Of a stretch of 64,000 nt of DNA, positions 16,249 to 23,085 are shown one piece after another. The stretch spans positions 124,001 to 188,000 of IMG/VR virus record IMGVR_UViG_3300032298_001038; one strand, 5' to 3'. This stretch comes from a virus. A program made the translations under genes and the position numbers. Within the stretch, counting starts at the first letter, position 1. Every line of letters begins with the position of its first letter. The notes below the pieces were generated by a model that saw only the letters and a list, made by a program, of their open reading frames with translations, ran no database searches and was not told the DNA's origin.

Positions 16249-16560
16249 TTAATCTTTCACGTGTTGTGAGGGTCGTTCAGACGCGTTTGGTAAACCAAAC
16301 GATTTCATCTTCTCGTCCCAGTTTTCATATTCGCCCTCGCGGCGCATCTTGCGGCCAATGCGCGCTACGCCCTCGTTGACGCTTTCTGGCGCAACAGGGC
16401 GGCGAATGTCTAGGACTTGCTCATCTGGCAGGTCGTCGATCACCGCTTGAACGGCTGTCCAGTCTTCGCCGTCAATGAACGCCATCGTGGCGGTGCCTAA
16501 GCGGTTTGGGTAGAGGATAACCGCGTATCCGTCTTCAAGCATCTTGTCAATGTCAGACAT
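16249..16560 (-). CDS. Unknown 103-aa protein downstream of the hairpin array
   Basis: 103 aa, acidic N-terminal half and a charged C-terminal half. GGAG lies 7 nt before the ATG at 16560. It begins the minus-strand run just after the hairpin array at 16578-16844, so any regulation by that array would act on this gene first. No domain recognised. Confidence 0.6.
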   Translation of the reverse strand: MSDIDKMLEDGYAVILYPNRLGTATMAFIDGEDWTAVQAVIDDLPDEQVLDIRRPVAPESVNEGVARIGRKMRREGEYENWDEKMKSFGLPNASERPSQHVKD

Positions 16561-16913
16561 AGTCGTCTCCGGAATTTTGACTGCCGTTACGCGGCAGTCA
16601 GTACGGGCGCCGGCGCTGTGTCATGTTTTTTTGCAACAAAACTCGACATTGGGCCGACCAGATTGACTGCCGTCACGTGGCAGTCAAAATTGACTGCCGT
16701 CACGTGGCAGTCAAAAATCGACTCCCGGGTTTGGGGGAGTCTGACTCCCGGTTTTGCCGGAGTCAAAATTGACTGCCGGGTTTGGGGGAGTCTGACTCCC
16801 GGTTTTGCCGGAGTCAAAATTGACTGCCGTCACGTGGCAGTCAAAGTTTGCTTTTCGGTCGCTTTTCACTCGCTTTTCACTTCGTAGTGAAATCGCAAGG
16901 ATTAGCGAAAAAC
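16561..16913. other. 353-bp intergenic region
   Basis: The region between the AAA+ gene end and the next start. Besides the hairpin array it holds a further hairpin at 16875-16892 (TTTCAC/GTGAAA, on the side of the AAA+ gene end) and the sequence 16601-16662, in which no structure was seen. No promoter with normal spacing was identified. Confidence 0.6.
16578..16844. repeat. Array of eight tandem palindromic hairpins
   Basis: Eight inverted repeats in 267 bp. Three copies of TTGACTGCC-7 nt-GGCAGTCAA lie at 16663-16687, 16690-16714 and 16820-16844, and a variant at 16578-16600. Two copies of TGACTCC-10 nt-GGAGTCA lie at 16742-16765 and 16793-16816. GACTCCC-8 nt-GGGAGTC is at 16720-16741, and a hybrid at 16771-16792 has the left arm of one type and the right arm of the other. 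A 51-nt unit (16718-16768 and 16769-16819) is tandemly duplicated with two differences. Most units are joined by AAAAT. No credible protein is encoded. Confidence 0.9.
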
Positions 16914-16925
16914 TCAGTTTTCGCT
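16904..16925 (-). other. Hairpin with stop codon in its loop
   Basis: AGCGAAAA and TTTTCGCT form a perfect 8-bp stem with a 6-nt loop that contains the TGA (16914-16916) of the AAA+ gene. On the minus strand the 3' arm begins with TTTTT, so it could also aid termination. Confidence 0.65.
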
Positions 16926-18407
16926 CGGGGAAGCGGAAATCTTACGGCGACCGCTTGCGACGGGCGCCGGACGGGCTTTTCCCACGCGCGAGTACAACCC
17001 CGGGTTATCCGCCGACAGGCACCGACCCTCGGCCCACTTGCGCAGGCTTTCGATCTGCTCGGCGCTGGTCACAGCCACCGGCACGACGTTCTGGGCCGCC
17101 TCGATGAGCGGGATGTCCAGAAGCGCCGCCAGACGGCAGCACGACTTGATCTCGGCACCAGTCCAGTTGGTATCGTCCGGACGCTGCTGCGCTTTGTCGA
17201 TGCCGAAGTGATTTAGATAGATATCCCAGATACGCTGCCGCTGGTCGTCGCCGGGCAGGTCGACGAAGAACACGCCGTCGAAACGCTCGGCTCGGGCGAA
17301 CGGCGCCGGCAACTGGCTGGCGTCGTTACAGGTGCCGATGAAGAACACGTCCGACGTGTGGTCGTTGAGCCACGTCAGGAGCGTACCGAACAGCCGGGCA
17401 GAGACGCCGCTGTCGGTCTGGCCGGACGAACCGACGCCAGCAAGACCCTTCTCGATCTCGTCGACGAACAGCACGCACGGCGCCATGGCGTCGACCTGCT
17501 TGAGGGCGCGCCGCATGTTGCCCTCGGACTCGCCCACGAACTTGCCCATCAGGCTGCCGAAGTCGAGCATCACGGTCGGGCGGCCGACCTCGTTGCCCAG
17601 CGCTTTGGCGAACTGGGACTTGCCGCAGCCCGGAGGCGACAGCAGCAGCACGCCCTTGGGTCGCTTATCGACGTTCTTTTCACCCTGCCGCTTCATGGCG
17701 CGGATGCAAAACTGCTTGAGGTTTTCGAGGCCGCCAAGGTTCTCGAAGTTGGCGTCGCCGCGATACAGAGTCATGGTGCCGCTCTTTTCGAGCGTCTGCG
17801 CCTTGATACCCCAGATCGTGTCCGGCTCCAACTTGTTGTTGCGCACCAGCGAAAGCGCGTAGGCGTTCTCGGCCTCCTGCCGGGTCAAGCCGCGGGAGGC
17901 GTCAACAACGCTGCCCACCTGTTCGTCGGTCGGCTTCTCAAACGCCGAACCCTCGCCGAACAGATCGTTGCAGATGTCCTTCAACTGCGTCTCGTCCGGC
18001 AGTTCGTGATGAACGACCGTAAACAACTTCTCGATCTCGGGCTGAAGCGCAACCGTCGGCGCAACGATCACAACGTAACGGCCCTCACCCTTGCCGCGGA
18101 CAACGCGGTTGGCCAGCGCCTGCAAAACCTCGGGGTTGGGCAGGTACCGGTGGAAGTTCTTGAGCACGAGAATCTGCGTCTCGTTTGTCTTGGGCAGGTC
18201 CATCGACCGGATCGCCTGAAGCGGGCCGGGTGCGGCGACCATACCGCTTTCCAACTGCTGGTCGATATCCCAGACGTCGAAGCCCCACTTGCGCTCTTCG
18301 GCCAGCGCACGAATAGTCTTAACAGCGTCGTCGCACTCCAGCGACTCGACCCAAACGCCGGAAAAGCCGGCGCACACAAGTTCTTTAATTTCTTTTTCGA
18401 GAGACAC
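16914..18407 (-). CDS. Ycf46-like AAA+ ATPase
   Basis: 497 aa from a GTG at 18407 with AAGG 7 nt upstream. The N-terminal 230 residues are the RecA-like but non-catalytic region typical of Ycf46-type proteins. The AAA+ core follows: Walker A SPPGCGKS at 257-264, Walker B CVLFVDEIEK at 311-320, sensor 1 FIGTCND at 356-362 and the second region of homology RAERFDGVFFVDLP at 372-385. The C-terminal tail is basic and Pro/Ser-rich. It would remodel a protein or nucleic-acid complex using ATP. It is encoded with DUF2997 and DUF1257 proteins, a combination known from planctomycetes and cyanobacteria. Its stop codon sits in a hairpin loop. Confidence 0.85.
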   Translation of the reverse strand: MSLEKEIKELVCAGFSGVWVESLECDDAVKTIRALAEERKWGFDVWDIDQQLESGMVAAPGPLQAIRSMDLPKTNETQILVLKNFHRYLPNPEVLQALANRVVRGKGEGRYVVIVAPTVALQPEIEKLFTVVHHELPDETQLKDICNDLFGEGSAFEKPTDEQVGSVVDASRGLTRQEAENAYALSLVRNNKLEPDTIWGIKAQTLEKSGTMTLYRGDANFENLGGLENLKQFCIRAMKRQGEKNVDKRPKGVLLLSPPGCGKSQFAKALGNEVGRPTVMLDFGSLMGKFVGESEGNMRRALKQVDAMAPCVLFVDEIEKGLAGVGSSGQTDSGVSARLFGTLLTWLNDHTSDVFFIGTCNDASQLPAPFARAERFDGVFFVDLPGDDQRQRIWDIYLNHFGIDKAQQRPDDTNWTGAEIKSCCRLAALLDIPLIEAAQNVVPVAVTSAEQIESLRKWAEGRCLSADNPGLYSRVGKARPAPVASGRRKISASPSEN

Positions 18408-18825
18408 GCTTTGCCTTCTTTGTTATGTTCTTTTTGGGTGCAACACGCGCCTGTTTCTTGACAGGCGCATTAATACGATCAACCCGCGCCGCGACGAACT
18501 CTTCGCCCTCGTCTGTCGCGCCGGTCATATCAAGTTTTCCAAGTTTCTCGCGCAATGCACGAAGAACTTCGGTGGCTATTCCTTGTCGACGATGCTGCTC
18601 GTCAACGTGGACCCACTCGACGTACAGGCTGTACGGGTTGGGCCATAAAACCACTTCGCATACTGGGCGGGGCGGCGAGTCGTAGTTGCGACCCCACACC
18701 GTAAATAACTCGCGCGGATACCCTGCATTAGGGTTGCGCACGACGCAGTGGTGAAAGATATCAAAACGTTTAGTTTGGATGAACGGACTGTACCCGCCAG
18801 TGAACGGCGAGAAATCCGGTTTCAT
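18385..18825 (-). CDS. GNAT-like acetyltransferase
   Basis: 146 aa from the ATG at 18825; an ATG at 18855 is an alternative. Residues 69-90 read YVEWVHVDEQHRRQGIATEV, the motif A acetyl-CoA loop of GNAT enzymes (Q/R-x-x-G-x-A). The last 25 residues are strongly basic (KKQARVAPKKNITKKAKR), suggesting nucleic-acid or acidic-protein binding. The gene lies inside the DUF1257/DUF2997/AAA+ operon and overlaps the AAA+ gene by 23 nt, so its substrate may be a component of that system; this is inference. Confidence 0.7.
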   Translation of the reverse strand: MKPDFSPFTGGYSPFIQTKRFDIFHHCVVRNPNAGYPRELFTVWGRNYDSPPRPVCEVVLWPNPYSLYVEWVHVDEQHRRQGIATEVLRALREKLGKLDMTGATDEGEEFVAARVDRINAPVKKQARVAPKKNITKKAKRVSRKRN

Positions 18826-18826
18826 C

Positions 18827-19018
18827 TCAGTTTTGGGTTTCAATCTGCTGCTCATTGGACGCCGCGTAGTAATCGCCGGTCAGGGTCTCGTCCGTCTTGG
18901 CGCCCAGAGCCTGCTCCAGCGCCCGCGACGCCTCCTGACACGAACTGCCGGTGAAGCCGAACGTCTCAATCTTGGTCTCGCCCGTGGGCGACACAACAAC
19001 CTGAATGGTCTTACTCAT
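18827..19018 (-). CDS. DUF2997 protein
   Basis: 63 aa. MSKTIQVVVSPTGETKIETF and GSSCQEASRALEQALGAKTD match DUF2997, a very small protein usually encoded beside DUF1257 and a Ycf46-type ATPase. The central SSC with conserved Cys may be functional. No biochemical role is established. Confidence 0.85.
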   Translation of the reverse strand: MSKTIQVVVSPTGETKIETFGFTGSSCQEASRALEQALGAKTDETLTGDYYAASNEQQIETQN

Positions 19019-19021
19019 GTA

Positions 19022-19387
19022 TCAAGCCTCTACCGTGATGTTAAGTTTGATCGAACCGTCGGGCAGCGTCTCTTCGTAAACCGAGTAACCACCCTTCTGT
19101 GCCTCGTAAATCGCCTTTTCGACCGCGTACGCTTGAAGAAACTTATCGAGTTCTTCCTGCTTACCCCAGTTGCCGTTGTAATTGTCGTAAGCCGCGGCTC
19201 CGGTTTCCGTATTGAACACGGCGGGGTACGACCAGCCGGGCAACCTGACCGCGAGACCATCGGCGGATTGACCAGCAAATAATACATGATGACCGGCGAC
19301 GGGCTGCTCAAGGCCAAGGCGCTTGCAGGCCGACATTACGGCCGTCGCGTCACGAACTTCAGTTTTGATTTGTACGATGTGTGACAT
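19022..19387 (-). CDS. DUF1257 (Ycf35-like) protein
   Basis: 121 aa. MSHIVQIKTEVRDATAVMSA, the central GWSYPAVFNTETGAAAYDNY, and the C-terminal IKLNITVEA are the DUF1257/Ycf35 pattern. This is the first recognised gene of the AAA+ operon and lies 3 nt upstream of DUF2997. Family members occur in cyanobacteria, plastids and planctomycetes; their function is unclear. Confidence 0.85.
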   Translation of the reverse strand: MSHIVQIKTEVRDATAVMSACKRLGLEQPVAGHHVLFAGQSADGLAVRLPGWSYPAVFNTETGAAAYDNYNGNWGKQEELDKFLQAYAVEKAIYEAQKGGYSVYEETLPDGSIKLNITVEA

Positions 19388-19399
19388 GTGTTATGTGTG

Positions 19400-19633
19400 T
19401 TAGCAGGTGACAATGACTTCGGCTTTTGTTTCGACCCACACGTGAGCGCCGCAACTCAGTGGCTTTTCCGGCGAATAAATAGCATTAGCCGGTCCTTTGA
19501 TTTCCAGTTTTTCGACAGGGTATGACTTGTTGCGCCACTGCACTGTGATAACGTTGTTTCGTTCGCCTTTGGTTTTGTTTCGGCGAATCATGTGCTGATT
19601 TACGTGAATTCGTTTTATCGTGCCGCGGGGCAT
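19400..19633 (-). CDS. Conserved small basic protein
   Basis: 77 aa if it begins at MPRGTIKRIHVNQHMIRRNK (ATG at 19633); a longer frame to 19738 is possible. The sequence has beta-strand character (NVITVQWRNKSYPVEKLEIK) and ends CGAHVWVETKAEVIVTC. A similar short protein with the IHVNQH motif is widespread; its role is unknown. It lies 12 nt upstream of the DUF1257 gene and may belong to that operon. Confidence 0.6.
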   Translation of the reverse strand: MPRGTIKRIHVNQHMIRRNKTKGERNNVITVQWRNKSYPVEKLEIKGPANAIYSPEKPLSCGAHVWVETKAEVIVTC

Positions 19634-19758
19634 AATGATCGTGCGCCCGGGCGTAAGTTTTTCGCGCCGCACAAAGCGGCAAATAGTAGCAGGCACGTTA
19701 TGGCCTCCGGATTTGGCGCGACCAGAGTGGTCTCGCACGGGCGCAAGCGCGCCTAGAT

Positions 19759-19813
19759 GCCTACCCGCCCGGAGCCGGCCGCAGCGCAGCGACCGACCCC
19801 GTGGGCGGGAGGC
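19759..19813. ncRNA. GC-rich structured intergenic element A
   Basis: The outer arms GCCTACCCGCCC (19759-19770) and GGGCGGGAGGC (19803-19813) pair over 11 bp with one bulged A. They enclose CGGCCGC/GCGACCG (19776-19782 with 19789-19795, one mismatch) with a 6-nt loop. It lies between the acidic DNA-binding gene and the small gene at 19400. There is no T run. Whether it is transcribed is unknown. Confidence 0.45.
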
Positions 19814-19821
19814 TAGACAAA

Positions 19822-20730
19822 TCAGTTACCGAACGTCTGAGACAACTGCTCAGCCGCGGTCAGGATGCGGCCAGCAGCCTGAAAAGAACCGCCGCAGGCT
19901 TCAACAAAAGCCTCGGCAGCCTGCAACTGCGACATCGGCACCTTGAAGCCGTTCGCGGTTGTGGGCCGGGCTTTGTTGGCCTCGCGGCGCGGTGCTGCGG
20001 TCGGCGCAGCCGCCGTGGTGACATCACGCTTCTTGGCCTTCAGGGCCGACCGGCTCTTCTCGGGCGTCGACGCAGTCGCCGTGGTCGCCGCAGGACGGCC
20101 ACGAGTCTTGCCGCCCAGTCCGGCTTTCTTCAGCAACTGGCTGACCTGCGCCGGGCTGACCGTGATCTTTTTCTTAGCCAGCGTATCGACGATGTCCTTG
20201 CCACGAAGCGACTCACCGACCTTGTGCCGGCGAGCAATCTCAGCCCGAACGTGATCCGACAAACTCATCTTTTCTGCCATGACAACATCATCCTCAGTGG
20301 TATCGGAGACTTCCTCGTCTCCGGCTTCTTCTTCGTCGTCAGCCACAGCGGTGACGACCTCTGCATCGTCTTCGACAACGTTCTGACTTTCGTCATCGAC
20401 GTCGCCATCCTCGTAATCCGGTTCTTCATCGTCGGCTTCGTCTTCTTCGGCTTCTTCGTCGCCGTCGTCATCGTCGCCTTCGAGTTCGCCGGTTACTTCG
20501 GACGCGTCTTCTGCTTCGACAGCCGCGAGTTCGTCATCATCGACGTCTGCGCTGGCCAACTCGGCATCGACATCTATTTCTTCGTCGTCCATGACATCGT
20601 CTGAATTGGTCATCTTCCCTGTAACCTTTTCCGTGGCTGGCTTGGAAGTTGGCTGCTTCGTAGTTGGAAGCGGCTTGCCCCACAAGTTGGTCGGACTGAT
20701 GAGTCCACCAGTCGACAATTTCTTTGCCAT
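19822..20730 (-). CDS. Acidic protein with basic putative DNA-binding tail
   Basis: 302 aa. Residues about 45-150 are an Asp/Glu-rich region. Residues about 152-206 (MSLSDHVRAEIARRHKVGES, then GKDIVDTLAKKKITVSPAQV) form a small helical, winged-helix-like domain of a type common in planctomycete proteins. The C-terminal part is Ala/Lys/Arg-rich, then a final helix (QLQAAEAFVEACGGSFQAAG). It is probably DNA-binding; the acidic stretch might mimic DNA or keep it soluble. This domain supports a planctomycete-like host. It is the first gene of its cluster. Confidence 0.65.
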   Translation of the reverse strand: MAKKLSTGGLISPTNLWGKPLPTTKQPTSKPATEKVTGKMTNSDDVMDDEEIDVDAELASADVDDDELAAVEAEDASEVTGELEGDDDDGDEEAEEDEADDEEPDYEDGDVDDESQNVVEDDAEVVTAVADDEEEAGDEEVSDTTEDDVVMAEKMSLSDHVRAEIARRHKVGESLRGKDIVDTLAKKKITVSPAQVSQLLKKAGLGGKTRGRPAATTATASTPEKSRSALKAKKRDVTTAAAPTAAPRREANKARPTTANGFKVPMSQLQAAEAFVEACGGSFQAAGRILTAAEQLSQTFGN

Positions 20731-20876
20731 AAATCCTCTCTCCAGTAACGCGCCGACGCCGACCGTTTCGGGTCTTTAAACGCGTCTTGAATGCACGATA
20801 TACGGGGGGAAAGAAAAATCAATCCCCCTGTCAATTTTTTTCTGCGGCGCAATGAAAACCGGCTGAAAAGCGAGCG
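20731..20876 (-). promoter_or_regulatory. Intergenic region upstream of the acidic DNA-binding gene
   Basis: 146 bp. On the minus strand a perfect TTGACA (20834-20829) and a TATATC (20802-20797) are 26 bp apart, and the spacer itself is a GGGGG/CCCCC hairpin. Standard spacing is 16-18 bp, so this is a promoter only if something brings the boxes closer. The hairpin of the next entry is at its right end. Confidence 0.3.
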
Positions 20877-20888
20877 TTAGCCGCTTTT
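20866..20888 (-). other. Hairpin with stop codon in its loop
   Basis: AAAAGCG and CGCTTTT form a perfect 7-bp stem with a 9-nt loop that includes the TAA (20877-20879) of the diphosphohydrolase-like gene. The 3' arm ends CTTTT on the minus strand. Confidence 0.6.
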
Positions 20889-21353
20889 GCCGAGAATCGT
20901 TTTCCGCAACTTCTCGATTTCGTCAGCCGTGCTGACGGCGAAGATTCCGGGGGCGACTTCCTCTCCCGCAATATCGATCGCTGCGGGTGGTGTCGTGGGC
21001 GCCGAAGCCCCCGGCGGAATAGTGCAGTTTGCTCCGCGGAGCCACTGCTGATTTAACTCGGGCCACTGTTCCATAGAGTGGATGGCGCCGAGAAGATTCC
21101 AAGCGGCGTGCGCGAGATGATCTTCGCTTCTATCGCCGCCGAGAAACTTGTAGACATGCGCAATTGCGTGATTGAGCAGGTCGGTGACGGGCATGCCGTT
21201 TTCCCAGTTAAACTGGCCAAACTTCGCAGCACCCTCAGCGTATGTTTCTGCTAACCGTCGCAACCCGATCGGCGTGATCAGGTCGTAACGTGTTTGCTCG
21301 CAGTCGGCGCTGCGAACTGCGCCTGTGTCATACTCACGGCGTTCTTGCGTCAT
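20877..21353 (-). CDS. dATP/dGTP diphosphohydrolase-like protein (DUF5664 type)
   Basis: 158 aa from the ATG at 21353, with AGGAAG 8 nt upstream. Motifs in order: YDTGAVRSADCEQTRYDLI, EGAAKFGQFNWENGMP (about 40-55) and DRSEDHLAHAAWN (74-86), the pattern of the phage dATP/dGTP diphosphohydrolase domain with acidic metal-binding residues. Such enzymes hydrolyse dNTPs and in some phages shape the nucleotide pool for modified DNA. No base-modification genes are seen in this window, so that role is open. Confidence 0.7.
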   Translation of the reverse strand: MTQERREYDTGAVRSADCEQTRYDLITPIGLRRLAETYAEGAAKFGQFNWENGMPVTDLLNHAIAHVYKFLGGDRSEDHLAHAAWNLLGAIHSMEQWPELNQQWLRGANCTIPPGASAPTTPPAAIDIAGEEVAPGIFAVSTADEIEKLRKTILGKSG

Positions 21354-21645
21354 TGGTTTCTTCCTGAAACGCAAAATAAAGTCGCGGCGTGTCGATGAAG
21401 GCCACGGTGCCGCGGGTGCCGTCGGCCTTTTTAATTACATGCACATACGGCGGATCGAAGTGCGAAACTTCGAAAACTTCCATGAGTTCGTCGTTAGACC
21501 AGACAGGGTTATTTGTCCGCGCCAGCGCGGCCTTTGCCTCGTCTGAACTCATGTGCGCGTATTGCGCCGCCAAAATGCGCGCTACGCCCTGCTGGGACGC
21601 GACGATTTCAATATCTGTATTTGGCGCAATCTTCGTCTTATCCAT
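21334..21645 (-). CDS. Unknown 103-aa protein
   Basis: From the ATG at 21645, overlapping the upstream stop by 8 nt. Contains IEIVASQQGVARILAAQYAH and a C-terminal VAFIDTPRLYFAFQEE. No known domain. It overlaps the diphosphohydrolase gene by 20 nt. Confidence 0.55.
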   Translation of the reverse strand: MDKTKIAPNTDIEIVASQQGVARILAAQYAHMSSDEAKAALARTNNPVWSNDELMEVFEVSHFDPPYVHVIKKADGTRGTVAFIDTPRLYFAFQEETNDARTP

Positions 21646-22036
21646 TTGTTGTTGGATTGTCTTGCTTTGGCAAATTGTTGATGGTCTCTGTGCGTTCTTT
21701 GATTGTTTCGGCCAGTTGCGCCGCGTACGTGTCAAACATCTTGATCTGATTAATCAGGTCTCGGTTGACTTCTACGTTGAACGCCGCGAGGCGTGTCAGC
21801 AGGCGCAGCAGGCTCGCCATGTACGGCGGCGTCGCATCGCGAAGCCGCAGCAAACCAGACGGAGCGTTTTCGGGCTGGTTGACCCAGAGCGGGATGAGTG
21901 CAATTCCGTGCAGTTCCGGCACCTTGGTCAGCGCTTCAACTGTGAACGCTTCTACGAGTTTGAAAAACTCGGCGTCAAACGGTAAACGAGTTTGAACGGC
22001 TGCGTTTTCAGTGGCTGGGGCCGGTTGGGCTTCCAT
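21638..22036 (-). CDS. Unknown helical protein
   Basis: 132 aa from the ATG at 22036 (GGAG 6 nt upstream). Helical with conserved-looking FFKLVEAFTVEALTKVPELH and LLRLLTRLAAFNVEVNRDLI. Possibly oligomeric. Function unknown. Confidence 0.6.
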   Translation of the reverse strand: MEAQPAPATENAAVQTRLPFDAEFFKLVEAFTVEALTKVPELHGIALIPLWVNQPENAPSGLLRLRDATPPYMASLLRLLTRLAAFNVEVNRDLINQIKMFDTYAAQLAETIKERTETINNLPKQDNPTTNG

Positions 22037-22049
22037 GCTTTTCTCCAAA

Positions 22050-22400
22050 TTAAAGGATGGGGGGATCGTATCGCATTCGGCTCGGCACAAGGCCGTCGAT
22101 TAAGTTTCCGATTCGTGTTGCGGCCAAACCGTACACCACGACGCGAACGAGTGCGGCTATCGTACCGCCGAACGTGTCGCCTGCCAAGAGGAGCAGGAAC
22201 AAGTAGATTGGGATATGATAACTCTTGCAAAACGGGCACATAATGAGTTCCCACAGGCGACCCTTTGCCGACTCCGGCGCTGAGACGTCCTGCCACGCCT
22301 GCACGTACGCGCGGGCGGTTTCAAATATGGAACCCTTGTGCCAGACCTCGATGATTGCGCCGGAAGCAAACACGACTGCAACGAAGTCGAGCGCGTTCAT
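22050..22400 (-). CDS. Membrane protein, three predicted segments
   Basis: 116 aa. Hydrophobic segments at about 5-22, 65-80 and 82-98. Between the first two lies CPFCKSYHIP, a CxxC motif close to the 'CPFC' of DUF1360-type membrane proteins. AAGGG lies 8 nt before the ATG. It is followed at once by another small membrane gene; envelope or lysis roles are possible but unproven. Confidence 0.6.
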   Translation of the reverse strand: MNALDFVAVVFASGAIIEVWHKGSIFETARAYVQAWQDVSAPESAKGRLWELIMCPFCKSYHIPIYLFLLLLAGDTFGGTIAALVRVVVYGLAATRIGNLIDGLVPSRMRYDPPIL

Positions 22401-22592
22401 TTATGAACCCTTTCGCTTGCGGGAATTTTCTCCGCGTTTAATAGCATTGGTAGCGACCAGCATAAAATAGCAAGCGACAAGCGCCGCCAGCATGCTGTAG
22501 CCGCCAACAGTGTATGAACTAATCAGACCGCCGGCTAGAACAAACGCGGCGATCTGAACAAAAGTCTTGTTGACGTCTGGGCTGTCACTCAT
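22401..22592 (-). CDS. Small membrane protein
   Basis: 63 aa with two close hydrophobic segments (VQIAAFVLAGGLISS and SMLAALVACYFMLVA) and a basic C-terminus (KRGENSRKRKG), a topology met in class II holins. The holin idea rests only on topology. It overlaps the upstream gene by 4 nt. Confidence 0.55.
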   Translation of the reverse strand: MSDSPDVNKTFVQIAAFVLAGGLISSYTVGGYSMLAALVACYFMLVATNAIKRGENSRKRKGS

Positions 22593-22819
22593 TGATCACA
22601 TTCTGTGCAAACCCCGCTAGGCCATGGTTGCGTCTTTCCTCCGTCGACGTACTTTCGTGCGTACAGGAATTTGGGCAGGGGCAATGGTGCCTCTAATTTT
22701 AGATGATTTACAGGGTTATCGGGCAGGTACGCTTGAGGAGCCGGGCCGCGCAACGTATTCTGGTACGCAGGCAGTCGGCGCTCCATGTAGAGTTTTGCGC
22801 TTTTTCCGAATTGTGGCAT
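22589..22819 (-). CDS. Small unknown protein
   Basis: 76 aa from the ATG at 22819 (GGAG 7 nt upstream); a longer frame to 22891 overlaps the previous gene. Basic, Pro-rich (LRGPAPQAYLPDNPVNHLKL), ending with two Cys. No domain recognised. Confidence 0.5.
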   Translation of the reverse strand: MPQFGKSAKLYMERRLPAYQNTLRGPAPQAYLPDNPVNHLKLEAPLPLPKFLYARKYVDGGKTQPWPSGVCTECDQ

Positions 22820-22878
22820 AGTGTACTCCAATACAGCGGCAAGATACTGTTTAGTATACTCGCCGCTGCACGTCGGAA

Positions 22879-23085
22879 CTACGCCCGCCATTCGCGGTAC
22901 GCTTGAAATAAACGAACGCCGGTAAGTATGAGCAAAACAAAAGTTTTGGAAACTACTTCAAAGACTAACCCGCACAAGTAGTTGACGCCATCTTCCAACC
23001 ACTGCAATTCAGGCTCGTCATCTGGTAAGTTTCTGTTACCGGGCTGTTCGTAAGGCACAATTATCCGACCGTCATAATCGCGCAT
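22879..23085 (-). CDS. Small single-pass membrane protein, divergent from terminase
   Basis: 68 aa from the ATG at 23085. One hydrophobic segment near the C-terminus (LVFEVVSKTFVLLILTGVRL). AGGT lies 7 nt upstream, inside the terminase gene. Its start codon abuts that of the terminase (CATATG), so its promoter must lie within terminase. Confidence 0.55.
   Translation of the reverse strand: MRDYDGRIIVPYEQPGNRNLPDDEPELQWLEDGVNYLCGLVFEVVSKTFVLLILTGVRLFQAYREWRA

Noticed and set aside
16578-16844. CRISPR array
   Set aside because: Repeats are palindromes with no unique spacers of even length and no cas gene is present.
16587-16887. Small proteins encoded across the hairpin array on both strands
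   Set aside because: They are only translations of the repeated arms; no ribosome site, and they conflict with the palindromic structure.
17358-18461. Long antisense frame opposite the AAA+ gene
   Set aside because: The AAA+ frame carries all motifs; the antisense protein has no recognisable domain and no ribosome site.
19801-20604. 267-aa plus-strand frame opposite the acidic protein gene
   Set aside because: It is the complement of Asp/Glu codons and reads as a hydrophobic shadow without a start site.
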